From NCBI RefSeq assembly GCF_013396335.1, contig NZ_JABWSY010000008.1:219773-283772 (forward strand): a DNA stretch of 64,000 nt, given 5' to 3'. The first letter of the stretch is position 1. Each line of letters opens with the position of its first letter. A program made the translations under genes and the position numbers. The notes under the pieces were generated by a model. That model made no database searches, was not told the origin of the DNA, and saw only the letters and a program-made list of their open reading frames with translations. The DNA comes from Bacillus sp. EB106-08-02-XG196 (lineage in GTDB: Bacteria; Bacillota; Bacilli; Bacillales; Cytobacillaceae). Shown here piece after piece: positions 1 to 8,780 of this stretch.

Positions 1-715
1 CATCCAGATCAATAAATAATATGGCAATTTGTTTATGATGATCTTTCGCATTCGTAAAAGCTGTTTCCATATACTTATTCAACAGGTTTCTATTGGGTAA
101 CCCTGTTAATTGATCGTGGTAAACCATATAATCAATAGTTTCCTCTGCTTTTTTACGTTCGGTTATATCTCTATCAATACTTAAAATCGCCTTTTTCCCC
201 ATAAACCTAATTCTTGTAGTTGATGCTTCGATGTCAACGACTTGTCCATCTAGACGAAGTAATTTTTGTTCCATACGATTAAGTGGCTTTTTTCTATCTT
301 GAAATGCTTTTTTAATCTGTGATACTACAATGTCTTGGAAGTCTGGATGAACTAAATCCATAAAAGGCTTGCCTATCAGCTCACCTATTTTATTTGCACC
401 AAGAATTTTAGCCCCCGAAGGATTTATAAAAAGAATTTTTTCCCCATCGTGAACAAGAATTGCATCTGGTGATAATTCAATTAAAGAACGATGCTGTTCT
501 TCACTTTCTTTTAAATCGTTTATTAATTTTCTTTCAAACAAAAAAGAAAATAGGAACAGAACTATTAATATCAGCAAAGTGATCGTATCAAAAAAATCTT
601 CTTCCACTGAATTTATAGGGAATCCAAAAAAAGCAAGAATTTGTTCATCATAGTAGTACGTTAATAAAGTGAAAAACATTAAAACTAATATCATCTTAAA
701 TTGATTTGACCTCAT
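1..715 (-). CDS. PAS-GGDEF diguanylate cyclase, C-terminus beyond window
   Basis: The reading frame runs off the left edge; 238 codons are visible. Two hydrophobic helices (about residues 5-20 and 38-58) precede a PAS domain (about 65-190, with ELSPDAILVHDGEKI-type and ITERKKAEE linker motifs) and then the start of a GGDEF domain (DQLTGLPNR, IAILFIDLDG). The family makes cyclic di-GMP from GTP and is usually a membrane-tethered signal sensor. The catalytic GG(D/E)EF motif lies outside the window, so activity cannot be judged. The ATG at 715 follows AAAGGATG, a reasonable ribosome binding site. The HD-GYP gene just upstream, on the same strand, would degrade the same messenger. Confidence 0.85.
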   Translation of the reverse strand, partial: MRSNQFKMILVLMFFTLLTYYYDEQILAFFGFPINSVEEDFFDTITLLILIVLFLFSFLFERKLINDLKESEEQHRSLIELSPDAILVHDGEKILFINPSGAKILGANKIGELIGKPFMDLVHPDFQDIVVSQIKKAFQDRKKPLNRMEQKLLRLDGQVVDIEASTTRIRFMGKKAILSIDRDITERKKAEETIDYMVYHDQLTGLPNRNLLNKYMETAFTNAKDHHKQIAILFIDLD

Positions 716-874
716 ATTTTTCATCCTTTCGGTAGCCCATTTAAGCAAAAACAAAAGCTATAGGTCTCCTCAATATTGTTTAACAAAAGATGCTGCTTAT
801 TACTAACTTTCATGCGGAAATAGAAAAAAGTCTTGAAGTTGGTTCACCTGGAATCATAGCAGGTCAATAAAATA

Positions 875-1831
875 CTATTTTAAATGAATCGAAACGATTC
901 CATTACTATTTCTTTCAGGTTCCTTATCTTTCATAGGATTAAACAGACTAAGAAAAACATCAACTATTTCAGGATCAAATTGTGTCCCTTTATTATTACG
1001 AATCTCATTCAAAACATGATCAAGATCCAGTGCCTCTCTATATACACGTTTGGTAGACATTGCATCAAAAGTATCAGCAACTGCTACTATTCGAGCGACT
1101 AGTGGTATTTCATTTCCTTTTAATCCTTTAGGATAACCTTTGCCATCATAACGTTCATGGTGATATAAAACGATATCTAAAACCCCATTTTCTTTAAAAG
1201 TTGAAATATGCTTAATCATCTCATAACCAATAGTTGGATGAGTTTTTATAGTATTATATTCATAATCTGTTAATTTCCCAGACTTACGCATGATATATTC
1301 AGGAATACCGATTTTCCCAATATCGTGAAGTAATCCTCCAGTATGAATGACATTACACAAGTCTTTTTTCAATTTCATTTTTTCTGCTATTTGAACAGCA
1401 TATTTTGCTACGTTTTCGGAATGATATTTGGTATAGGTATCTCTTGAGTCTAATGCGTTGGATAGTGCTTTTATTAATTCCAAATGATCTTCTTTTACTT
1501 TCTGAACCTTCTTCATAAGTGCAACTGAGATAAAAGTTATTAAAAGATACGTAAACAAATATGTCAAAAATGTTGTTAAATCAGATGATACTTCAGGTAA
1601 TAGGATAAATCTGCAAGTAACCACTAAACCTGAAAGAAGAAAAATAAACCAAATAGAAAAGTTATAAAATCCAATACCTAAAAATATTGCACAAAAGATG
1701 TATAGGATATAAACATTACTGTCTTTATCAATAGTCAACCAACTTACAGTTATTCCTACTATTAATAGGATAAAAAAACAATATCGAAAAGTAATAGGAT
1801 AATTTAAAAGTCTAAAAAATTTATTAAACAT
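875..1831 (-). CDS. Membrane HD-GYP phosphodiesterase
   Basis: A 318-residue protein with four or so hydrophobic segments in the first 105 residues, followed by an HD-GYP domain. The metal-binding HD motif (LLHDIGKIGIP, around residue 168) and the GYP motif (HHERYDGKGYP, around 230) are intact. Members of this family hydrolyse cyclic di-GMP, here presumably at the membrane. AAAGGAGAG lies 4 nt before the ATG. It sits 160 bp upstream of the PAS-GGDEF gene in the same orientation, which fits a synthesis/degradation pair, although co-transcription is not shown. The sensory ligand of the membrane part is unknown. Confidence 0.88.
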   Translation of the reverse strand: MFNKFFRLLNYPITFRYCFFILLIVGITVSWLTIDKDSNVYILYIFCAIFLGIGFYNFSIWFIFLLSGLVVTCRFILLPEVSSDLTTFLTYLFTYLLITFISVALMKKVQKVKEDHLELIKALSNALDSRDTYTKYHSENVAKYAVQIAEKMKLKKDLCNVIHTGGLLHDIGKIGIPEYIMRKSGKLTDYEYNTIKTHPTIGYEMIKHISTFKENGVLDIVLYHHERYDGKGYPKGLKGNEIPLVARIVAVADTFDAMSTKRVYREALDLDHVLNEIRNNKGTQFDPEIVDVFLSLFNPMKDKEPERNSNGIVSIHLK

Positions 1832-2453
1832 AATTCTCTCCTTTTATACGTTTACCTTACTCCTTCAGTACCCTCATTTAGCACATTCTTAATTATGCTT
1901 TAGTCATGTTAGACTGTATAGTACCCATCATTCCTATTTCAATTAGGAAGTGATTCCTAAAAAGAGTTTATCAACAGCAAAAGGATGTTCTATTTTTTGT
2001 AATATCATTGGTGAAACAAAATTTCATGCCAGCTCTTGATAATTTTACGAAATAAATAAGCTTGTTTCATTGGTATTTAATTGGAATTTACGGGAACTTT
2101 ACTATAATTGTTAGTCTCTTTGAACTAACGCCCGTTTGTTTAAGTAGTTTTTGTTTCCTGTAAACGTCACAATTTCTCTCAATACTTATAGCGATGATTC
2201 GAAATATGACGTTATTCTTAATAACGTCTCAAAAAGCAGGCTGACAATAATCAGCCTGCTTTTATTAATTGATTTGGTTTCCACCTGGTTCGTAGTCCCT
2301 GTAAGACTCTATTTTTAATGGTGGTAAAATAATGTATTTCAACCAACAAATTGAGGGTTCATTTACTACTTAAATGACGTTATGATGAATCTCGTTGGAC
2401 AAGCACACGAAAAAACAGGCATAACATAAATAACCAATAGGAGTGTGTTGTTA
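1832..2453. other. Intergenic region, 622 bp
   Basis: No convincing coding frame or RNA gene was seen. It contains the divergent upstream regions of the HD-GYP gene and the cell-wall hydrolase, plus one clear hairpin terminator at 2235-2266 that belongs to no recognised gene. Confidence 0.5.
2235..2266. terminator. Symmetric hairpin terminator
   Basis: Stem AGCAGGCTGA / TCAGCCTGCT with a 5-base loop (CAATA), flanked by A5 on one side and T4 on the other, so it could work on either strand. No adjacent gene clearly owns it. Confidence 0.6.
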
Positions 2454-3437
2454 TTGAAAAAACAAATCATTACGGCTGCTATGACATTAGGAATTATGGC
2501 TACTGGATTTTCTAATCAAGCAGACGCACATGAGTTAACATACAAAGTACAATCTGGCGATACCCTATGGAAGATTGCCACAACAAACAATCTATCCGTT
2601 CCTGATATCATGCAATATAACAATCTATCGGTTTCCACGATCTATCCCGGCCAAGAACTTTCATTACTAGCACCACATTCACATGAAATAGGACAACAAA
2701 CAGCAACCTACACCGTCAAATCAGGCGATAGCCTTTCATTAATTGCGAAAATCCTCCATACAACAGTAATCGAACTAAAGACATTAAATAATTTAACATC
2801 GGATGTAATCCAAATTGGTCAATTGTTAAAAGTTCCTGCTGGCACACAAACTGCACCAGAGCCAACTCCAGCATCAGCCAAAACCTATACGGTTCAATCA
2901 GGTGACACGCTATGGAGAGTGGCTACAAGCAATGGCTTAACAGTGACTCAATTAAAGTCTTACAACAACTTAACAAGTGATTTCCTGCGTGTTGGGCAAG
3001 TACTTCAATTAACACCAGGCACAACCGTTGAACCTGCACCGGTTCCTGCTCCAACTCCAGTACCAGAAGTGGCTCCATTTAATGCGGATGCGTTAATTGC
3101 AGAAGGAAAGAAATACAATGGCGTGCAGTATGTATGGGGCGGAAATACACCTGCTGGTTTTGACTGCTCTGGTTTCTTAAAGTATGTCTTTAACACACAA
3201 GGCATCACGATTCCAAGAACCGTTGCAACAATTTGGGCGGCGGCAACACCTATATCTGCTCCACAAAAAGGTGATTTGGTCTTCTTTACTACCTATGCTC
3301 CAGGAGCGTCTCATGCGGGAATTTACCTTGGAGATAACAAATTCCTTCATGCTGGCTCTTCTACGGGTGTGACCATTTCCGATATGAACAATTCCTACTG
3401 GAAGTCACGCTATTTAGGGGCAAAGTCTTTACAATAA
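2454..3437 (+). CDS. Secreted peptidoglycan hydrolase, three LysM plus NlpC/P60
   Basis: A LytE/CwlS-like D,L-endopeptidase predicted to cut stem peptides in the wall. A signal peptide (cleavage after NQADA) is followed by three LysM peptidoglycan-binding repeats (YKVQSGDTLWKIA, YTVKSGDSLSLIA, YTVQSGDTLWRVA), a Pro/Ala linker and an NlpC/P60 domain. The catalytic Cys is in FDCSGF and the His in SHAGIYLG; a further His sits in FLHAGS. The TTG at 2454 was chosen because AATAGGAG ends ten bases before it; an in-frame GTG at 2445 is almost inside that site. Regulation is not evident; no clear WalR box or c-di-AMP riboswitch was recognised upstream. The gene is monocistronic, with its own terminator. 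Confidence 0.92.
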   Translation: MKKQIITAAMTLGIMATGFSNQADAHELTYKVQSGDTLWKIATTNNLSVPDIMQYNNLSVSTIYPGQELSLLAPHSHEIGQQTATYTVKSGDSLSLIAKILHTTVIELKTLNNLTSDVIQIGQLLKVPAGTQTAPEPTPASAKTYTVQSGDTLWRVATSNGLTVTQLKSYNNLTSDFLRVGQVLQLTPGTTVEPAPVPAPTPVPEVAPFNADALIAEGKKYNGVQYVWGGNTPAGFDCSGFLKYVFNTQGITIPRTVATIWAAATPISAPQKGDLVFFTTYAPGASHAGIYLGDNKFLHAGSSTGVTISDMNNSYWKSRYLGAKSLQ

Positions 3438-3506
3438 TATCGAGGCTTCTATCTTCTCAATATTATTGATTTATTGTAATAAATTATTCACTACATCAAA
3501 TACAGG

Positions 3507-3556
3507 TGAAAGAGATGACACTTCTTTGGAAGAATCAATCTCTTTCATCTTTTTTA
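3507..3556 (+). terminator. Terminator of the LysM-NlpC/P60 gene
   Basis: Stem TGAAAGAGAT (3507-3516) pairs with ATCTCTTTCA (3538-3547), followed by TCTTTTTTATTTT. Confidence 0.75.
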
Positions 3557-3721
3557 TTTTGATGATTTCTCGAAGATGGTTGTTTTTATCAAAATGAAAT
3601 AATGTTTGATCAGAAATAAAATTTCATTTGAAAATACCTGTAAATATTTAACGGAATATTCACACCCATCTGTTCGATTTTTTTATAAAATAGACGTAGG
3701 AATGTTGAAGGGAAGTGGATT

Positions 3722-4630
3722 ATGCTACTTAGAGGAAGAACAGAATCAGATGAATTATTGAAAATGCGATTTTTAAACACGCGGATGAAGTTATCACAAG
3801 AAGATAAGTTTTATTATTTCAACCTGGAAAAGGGTTATGAAGGTGAGGTGAAATTTGACCGTAAGGCAGAAACTCTCCAAGAAGAAAGATATTTCATCAA
3901 TGACTTGCTGCTTAAAGTAAATAATTCTTATTTTCAGATTGATACTACACTTGTTTCGCAAGAAGTCATTCGTCTGTTAGATGTAAAAAATTTTGAAGGA
4001 GACTTCTGCCTGGAAAAGGACCGATTTTTCCTCGTTAAAACCGGCCGCGAATATAAAAATCCCATCGATCAATTAAACAAATCCGCATCGCAATTCCGCC
4101 AGCTGCTCCAAGACCTCAAGCTTAATTACCTCGTTGAAGCCACCATTATTTTTATTAATCCTGAATTCACTTTATACAACGCGCAAGTGGACCACCCCAT
4201 TATTCTTCCCAATCAGGTGAATCGGTTTTTAAAAAGTATAAATGATACATCATCAAAGTTGAATGATGGTCACAAAAAATTGGCCCAACAATTGCTATCC
4301 TTGCATCAAACAAAAAATCCATTTTCACAGGTACCTACCTATCAATATGAGGAGCTGGTAAAGAAAATTTATTGTAAGTATTGTCATTCCTTTTCGGTTT
4401 CTTTACACAACCATATTTTTATTTGCGAACAGTGTAAGGGGCACGAAAAGACCGAAGATGCCATTTTGCGGAATGTGAAGGAATTACAGCTACTATTTCC
4501 TGAACGGAGGATTACGACTACAGCTATTTATGAGTGGTGCAACGTCGATTTAACCAAAAGGACATTTTGCAGGGTATTAAAGAAAAACTTTACCGCAATT
4601 GGAAAAACAAGTGATTGCTATTTTATATGA
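3722..4630 (+). CDS. NERD domain protein
   Basis: A 302-residue protein of the nuclease-related (NERD) type common in Bacillus. After a short N-terminal helix (about 1-30) comes a GYEGEVKFD start and a core with FLVKTGREYKNP and an aliphatic strand VEATIIFIN. The C-terminal part has a possible zinc ribbon (CKYC...CEQCKG, about residues 218-240) and a final segment of unknown role. NERD domains resemble restriction-like nucleases, but a biochemical role in Bacillus is not established. The start ATG follows GAAGGGAAGTGG. It is single in its orientation and is followed directly by a 52-bp repeat array. Confidence 0.75.
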   Translation: MLLRGRTESDELLKMRFLNTRMKLSQEDKFYYFNLEKGYEGEVKFDRKAETLQEERYFINDLLLKVNNSYFQIDTTLVSQEVIRLLDVKNFEGDFCLEKDRFFLVKTGREYKNPIDQLNKSASQFRQLLQDLKLNYLVEATIIFINPEFTLYNAQVDHPIILPNQVNRFLKSINDTSSKLNDGHKKLAQQLLSLHQTKNPFSQVPTYQYEELVKKIYCKYCHSFSVSLHNHIFICEQCKGHEKTEDAILRNVKELQLLFPERRITTTAIYEWCNVDLTKRTFCRVLKKNFTAIGKTSDCYFI

Positions 4631-4690
4631 ATTTTGTGTTGGTGGAAGATTGATATTTCTTCGGAGGTATTCACATCTTTTTAGCTCTTC

Positions 4691-4890
4691 CTTGTCCGAA
4701 GTCCCCACGACTTCGGACACACTCTCCCTTTTTCACCTCTCCCTTGTCCGAAGACCCCACGACTTCGGACACACTCTCTCTTTTTCAGCTCTTCCTTGTC
4801 CGAAGTCCCCACGGCTTCGGACACACTCTCTCTTTTTCAGCTCTTCCTTGTCCGAAGCTCTCACGGCTTCAGACACTATCTTGCCTTTTT
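4691..4890. repeat. 52-bp tandem array A, about four units
   Basis: Units begin at 4691, 4743, 4795 and 4847, an exact 52-bp period. Each has a 30-bp core with the inverted repeat GTCCGAAG / CTTCGGAC, then a T-rich 22-bp spacer (ctctctttttcagctcttc type). Spacers are near-identical within the array. The last core is decayed and runs into the 3' end of the AraC gene. Confidence 0.9.
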
Positions 4891-5754
4891 AGCTTTCTTT
4901 TCCTTTACTGGCATCCAAATTTCGCTATATACATTTTCATACGTACCATCATGCTTTGTAAATGAAATGCCGGGCAAATCAGTTATTTCATAATCGGAGG
5001 ATGGCAGCCATTCAGAATAAATTTTCGCAGTGGTTTCTTGAAGGGTAGCAGGAAACGGTCCTTTATTCGGGAAAATGGCCCATAAACTTTCTTCGATAGA
5101 AAGTTGTTCTAAATCATCGAATGGATTTCCTTTTGTCGTTGCAAACCCAACCATATGTGTTAAGGATCCTTTTTCCTCCAAGTACCCATCATCAAAATCA
5201 TAAGATACATTCAAAACTTGATGAGGATATAAATCCGCTAATTGGTGCATTTCATTTCTTTGTTGTTCCGTAATGGACTTGGCTAGTTCCAAAATTGCAT
5301 GATTGACACCTTCGAATTGTATCGGCACCCTTTTCGATACTCCTACAATATTAAATTTCTTTTTCCTTTCAATTTTGAATTCCATGGAAGTTCCTCCCCT
5401 TATATCTATAAAGAATGTAAATTTAGGAAATGATTTTTGAATTTTATTTTTCGCTACTTCCGAAGGTAAGAAGCCACACCATTCACGAAAGGCTCTTGAA
5501 AACCCTTCGATGGATTGATAGCCATATTTATAGGCAATATCTGTCACTTTTGCTCCGTTGATTAATTCAACATTTGCGAAAGATAATCTCCTGTTTTTGA
5601 TATATTCATTCAATGACATTCCAGCCATATACGAAAACATTCTTTTAAAATGATAATCAGATAGACCGACAATTTTTGATATTTCTTTCCCAGAGATTTC
5701 TGTTGTCAAATGTTCTTCGATGTAGTCCATTAAATGATTGAATTCTTGTAACAT
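4876..5754 (-). CDS. AraC/XylS regulator with GyrI-like effector domain
   Basis: A 292-residue regulator. Residues 5-105 hold two helix-turn-helix motifs of the AraC type (GKEISKIVGLSDYHFKRMF and VTDIAYKYGYQSIEGFSRAF). Residues 120-290 form a GyrI-like/integron-associated effector-binding domain, which binds small hydrophobic molecules in relatives such as Rob and BmrR. The N-terminal DNA-binding and C-terminal ligand order matches this subgroup. The start ATG has AAAGGAGGGAAATGAA upstream. The stop codon and last lysine-rich residues (KEKKAKKAR) lie at the edge of repeat array A, so the array was probably inserted or grew against the gene's 3' end. Ligand and targets are unknown. Confidence 0.85.
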   Translation of the reverse strand: MLQEFNHLMDYIEEHLTTEISGKEISKIVGLSDYHFKRMFSYMAGMSLNEYIKNRRLSFANVELINGAKVTDIAYKYGYQSIEGFSRAFREWCGFLPSEVAKNKIQKSFPKFTFFIDIRGGTSMEFKIERKKKFNIVGVSKRVPIQFEGVNHAILELAKSITEQQRNEMHQLADLYPHQVLNVSYDFDDGYLEEKGSLTHMVGFATTKGNPFDDLEQLSIEESLWAIFPNKGPFPATLQETTAKIYSEWLPSSDYEITDLPGISFTKHDGTYENVYSEIWMPVKEKKAKKAR

Positions 5755-6008
5755 TTCATTTCCCTCCTTTATAGATACATCATATCGTTAGCATTGATTT
5801 TTCACTCGATATTTTCTATACGGATTTTATCGGATTAGGATGAATGGCAGCTATGGTTCTTTTGGAAGTATCAATTTCTTCATATCTAATCAAATATTGC
5901 ATAATAGGCAAGTGGACAACGTCAATGTGGTTGTTTTCCTTAGCCAAAACCTCTTCTTGATGAAAATGGCCAGCCCCTCCACTGCAAGTAATGATCAAAA
6001 ATAACTTT

Positions 6009-6024
6009 TGTGAGATAAATCACA
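6009..6024 (+). promoter_or_regulatory. FNR-type operator
   Basis: TGTGA-GATAAA-TCACA is a perfect match to the CRP/FNR family consensus TGTGA-N6-TCACA. Its centre (6016.5) is 41.5 bp upstream of the start site predicted from the -10 element, the class II activator position. Confidence 0.7.
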
Positions 6025-6042
6025 TTTCTCTATTATTAATAG

Positions 6043-6058
6043 TGCTATCATTATTCAT
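6043..6058 (+). promoter_or_regulatory. Extended -10 promoter of the PAS gene
   Basis: TG-C-TATCAT (6043-6051) gives a predicted start near 6058. No -35 hexamer is evident, as expected if FNR occupies that region. A 7-bp stem, GAGATTA / TAATCTC (6059-6077), would form at the 5' end of the message. Confidence 0.55.
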
Positions 6059-6161
6059 GAGATTAGATAATAATCTCCTAAAAGAAGCGTTTTTTTTCTC
6101 ACTAATGGTTGTACTATTATATTCTTCTCATAATGGGAGATTGCATAAAGGAGTGTTATAA

Positions 6162-6641
6162 ATGTCTGAAGCTAAATTGTCAGAATTAATTAGTCCTGAA
6201 GCTGTCATTAATTTTGAAACGGGTGCAATAAAAGCAAGCACTTTGGATTCAATTATCAATCTTTTACCATTTGAAATGGGTTTTTGTGATGCTAACGATA
6301 TTTTCCGCTGGTATTCAAATAATCCAGACCGTGTCCATGGTCGTCGTAAAGAAGCAATTGGTCGCCCTGTGCTTGAGCTTCACCCAAAAGTGGCTCATCA
6401 CGTTGAAAAATTGTTAAATGATTTCCGTTCAGGAGCTCGCGACGAATGGGAATTTTGGTTTCCAAAACGCTCCGGTGATGAGAGTGGTCAAATTTACCAA
6501 AAATTCATGGCAGTACGTGATGAAAATGGAAAATACCTTGGCTGTATGGACGTGACCATTAATCTCGACCTCTTCAAAGGAAAAGAAGGTAAACACACCC
6601 CTGAAACTATTAACGAATTTATAGCTATTAAGCCTGAATAA
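6162..6641 (+). CDS. PAS domain protein, probably FNR-controlled
   Basis: A 159-residue cytoplasmic protein made almost entirely of one PAS domain (about 28-140) of the type found at the C-terminus of DUF438 proteins: FEMGFCDANDIFRWYSN, EAIGRPVLELHP, a variable middle, and YLGCMDVTIN. There is no output domain, so it may act as a stand-alone sensor or binding partner. Several His residues and the DUF438 relationship make heme or another redox ligand possible, but this is not shown. A strong AAAGGAG precedes the ATG by 9 nt. The perfect FNR box and spacing upstream imply induction without oxygen, and the gene has its own terminator. Confidence 0.75.
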   Translation: MSEAKLSELISPEAVINFETGAIKASTLDSIINLLPFEMGFCDANDIFRWYSNNPDRVHGRRKEAIGRPVLELHPKVAHHVEKLLNDFRSGARDEWEFWFPKRSGDESGQIYQKFMAVRDENGKYLGCMDVTINLDLFKGKEGKHTPETINEFIAIKPE

Positions 6642-6660
6642 AAAATATTTTTTCAATTTG

Positions 6661-6702
6661 AAAAACACATTGGATCCCCCGATTCAATGTGTTTTTCTTT
6701 AT
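6661..6702 (+). terminator. Terminator of the PAS gene
   Basis: Stem AAAAACACATTG (6661-6672) / CAATGTGTTTTT (6685-6696), ending in TTTTTCTTT. Confidence 0.8.
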
Positions 6703-6791
6703 ATGAAAGTTTTGGAACAAAGCTTAACGAAACAATGCCATAGACAAATTTAAAAATAAAGTTACAAGTTATCCTATAAACATGTTCTTCG

Positions 6792-6820
6792 AAAAAACCG
6801 CATCTATTTATGATACGGTT
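6792..6820 (-). terminator. Terminator of the LacX-like gene
   Basis: On the minus strand AACCGTATC pairs with GATGCGGTT and is followed by TTTTTTC, 40 bp downstream of the mutarotase stop codon. Confidence 0.75.
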
Positions 6821-6859
6821 CACCCCGATTTATTCGAAACGCAATGTAAATCTGCTCCT

Positions 6860-7738
6860 TTAATAAAACTTCATTGTATATTCAGCTTGAAAGGTTTCTC
6901 CGGCTCCAAGCTTATTCACACCAAACTTCTCCTTTAAGTTTCCTGTTGTATCATATGTATCTGCTATGCCGTACCAGGGTTCGATGCAAACAAACGGAGC
7001 GATCGTCCCATCTGTTTCCATATATTTCGACCAAATCCCAACAAACGGAAAATCTTGAAACATTACCTCTACACCATGACGCGACTGATTAGATACCAAT
7101 GTGACTTTATCGATATGGCTGTAAATAAGAGCATCGCGCTCAAATAGTGAGCTTGTGAGTGGAATCGTTGCAAGATCAATAGCTGTCACCTTCTCATGAA
7201 TAAGAGCATCCTTTATCTCATATTCCATCACATTCTTATTTACCGCAGGTGTAAAGTGCAAATGGTAATCTTCAATGGTTTCATTTTCTACAAGCGGAAC
7301 CTTAAAGGCAGGATGTGCACCAATGGAAAAATACATCGCTTCCTTGTTTACATTCAGGATTTCCCACTGGACAATCAGCGAATCCTCCATGAGACGATAG
7401 CGAATCACCGCTTTAAATTCGTAAGGATATACAGGAATGAAGCGTCCAAGAGACTCAAACACAAAAGAGACCGTTGTTGGTGTTTGCTCTTCCACCTCGA
7501 ATTCAACGTCACGCAGAAAGCCATGCTGCGACATCTTATAAGTCTGACCATCCAGTTGATAGTGGTCTTCCTTTAACCGTCCCACAACCGGAAATAAGAC
7601 AGGTGAGACTCGTCCCCAATAGGCCTCATCCCCTGTCCACATAAAATCCAGCCCATTTTTCTTATGCATCACTTTACGTACTTCTGCTCCGTGTCTGACA
7701 ATATCAACCTTCAACCAATCATTTTCAATAACAATCAT
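6860..7738 (-). CDS. LacX-like aldose 1-epimerase family protein
   Basis: A galactose-mutarotase-fold protein of the LacX branch, about 292 residues. Family-typical features are ISIGAHPAF-like FSIGAHPAFKVPL, SQHGFLRD early in the barrel and CIEPWYG near the end; His and Glu in these segments correspond to the usual catalytic pair. These enzymes interconvert alpha and beta sugar anomers, but many LacX proteins have no proven substrate. The start at 7738 is chosen because GAGGG lies 7 nt upstream; longer in-frame starts lack a site. It is monocistronic, with a terminator downstream, and no sugar genes adjoin it. Confidence 0.82.
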   Translation of the reverse strand: MIVIENDWLKVDIVRHGAEVRKVMHKKNGLDFMWTGDEAYWGRVSPVLFPVVGRLKEDHYQLDGQTYKMSQHGFLRDVEFEVEEQTPTTVSFVFESLGRFIPVYPYEFKAVIRYRLMEDSLIVQWEILNVNKEAMYFSIGAHPAFKVPLVENETIEDYHLHFTPAVNKNVMEYEIKDALIHEKVTAIDLATIPLTSSLFERDALIYSHIDKVTLVSNQSRHGVEVMFQDFPFVGIWSKYMETDGTIAPFVCIEPWYGIADTYDTTGNLKEKFGVNKLGAGETFQAEYTMKFY

Positions 7739-7834
7739 CATTTTTCCCTCATCTCTTTGTTCTGGCATGTCATATTCATCTTATCCTCTTAAGACCTGAA
7801 GTAAAAGTGGAATGGTACCAGACCTGATAATAGA

Positions 7835-8290
7835 AAAGGGGGCTTCTAACACCGCAAAGTGGTAGAAGCCCCTTCTTTTTGCATCCATATACTAAATCAA
7901 TACCAATATCCCCATTTTCACTATACCATCCTTTCGACACTTTCCAACGCTTCTTAGAAGGTACAAACCTTGCTGTGCCAACATATGCAGCGATTCTAAT
8001 CAATCGATTAGTTAATCCAAATCCCCCTAATCAAACGTTTGATTAGATAGTCAATGAGTCCCTTTATTATGGGAACCTCCATTGTTTTCAAATGAAAAAT
8101 TTGCCGAAGAAAAGTAGAGAGTATTTATGACATAGACAATAGAAACTAGTAACTGTCATAATCTGACTCACATCTCCATACGAAATACTAATCAAACATT
8201 TGATTAAAAGCGCTATAAACCCTTATTTAAAAACGAACCTGGCCAGTTTTCTAGTGTATTTTTTGTCGTGGATATAACCTTGTATTCTTA
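7835..8290 (+). repeat. Dispersed palindrome element, copy 1
   Basis: Starts with a hairpin (GGGGCTTCTA / TAGAAGCCCC, about 7839-7872) and contains the palindrome TAATCAAACGTTTGATTA at 8028-8045 and a one-mismatch copy at 8189-8206. It ends with the conserved block acgaacctgg...tttttgtcgtggatata. This copy lacks about 11 bp between the palindromes relative to the others. Orientation is called plus by convention; all copies agree. Confidence 0.85.
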
Positions 8291-8465
8291 ATCATTCTTC
8301 CCTATCTCTCAACCAATGCCATGGTGAACCATTGAATGAGGAAGCCACCAGAACCATCCCCTTGCTCCCTCCATTTATTCTCCGTGCATCATTTTTAACT
8401 TGCTTTTAGAAGGATTTCTGACAACGCCTCTTGAATATAAGACGTAAATTACTTTTTTAAATCTA

Positions 8466-8741
8466 GGCTGTGTTAAAGCTGACTGTTGATTTTACTGTGT
8501 TTGGAAAATAAGCGGAGAATTTCCGTTTAAATTTGGAAATCTCCCTATTTCCCTTCATAATAAGCGGAGTTTTTCCGCTTATGGTATCCAAATCATTGGA
8601 TTTTGTCTTATTTAAAGCAGTTAACCGGAATATTTCCGCTTATATCTGCCTCTTAAGGTTCCTTTTCTACAATAGGCGGAAATTCTCCGCTTATGAATGA
8701 TCAACCCTACACGAAAATCAACAATGAATCATAACACAGCC
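8466..8741. mobile_element. 276-bp MITE with 8-bp target duplication
   Basis: Perfect 10-bp terminal repeats GGCTGTGTTA / TAACACAGCC extend imperfectly to about 30 bp (both continue to TGTTGATTTT). The element is flanked by the direct repeat TAAATCTA at 8458-8465 and 8742-8749. The interior carries four copies of a palindrome of the type ATAAGCGGAAA...TTTCCGCTTAT (about 8509, 8561, 8619, 8673) and no gene. It is a non-autonomous transposable element; the transposase that moves it is not in the window. Confidence 0.8.
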
Positions 8742-8780
8742 TAAATCTATTAAAAAAACAGCTTTGAGAGGAGCAAGAAA

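Larger units (their letters stand above)
7739..8780. other. 1-kb gene-free region of repeats
   Basis: Holds copy 1 of the dispersed palindrome element (7835-8290), a half REP motif (agaaccatcccc at 8352-8363) and a MITE (8466-8741). No protein gene is supported; open frames here are read-through of repeat sequence. Confidence 0.7.

Noticed and set aside
2278..2444. c-di-AMP riboswitch before the LysM-NlpC/P60 gene
   Set aside because: Such hydrolases often carry one, but the conserved blocks are not present here.
4599..4993. Three overlapping frames with repeated SLSFSALPCPK-type sequence
   Set aside because: They are translations of the 52-bp array in different phases; no ribosome binding sites.
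5816..5998. 60-codon minus-strand frame with a TTG start
   Set aside because: No ribosome binding site, no recognisable domain, and the only nearby promoter signals point the other way. Could be a decayed flavodoxin-like remnant, but I cannot support it.
7776..8003. Minus-strand frame across element copy 1
   Set aside because: The frame is interrupted by stops in the other copies (for example copy 2), so it is not a conserved gene.
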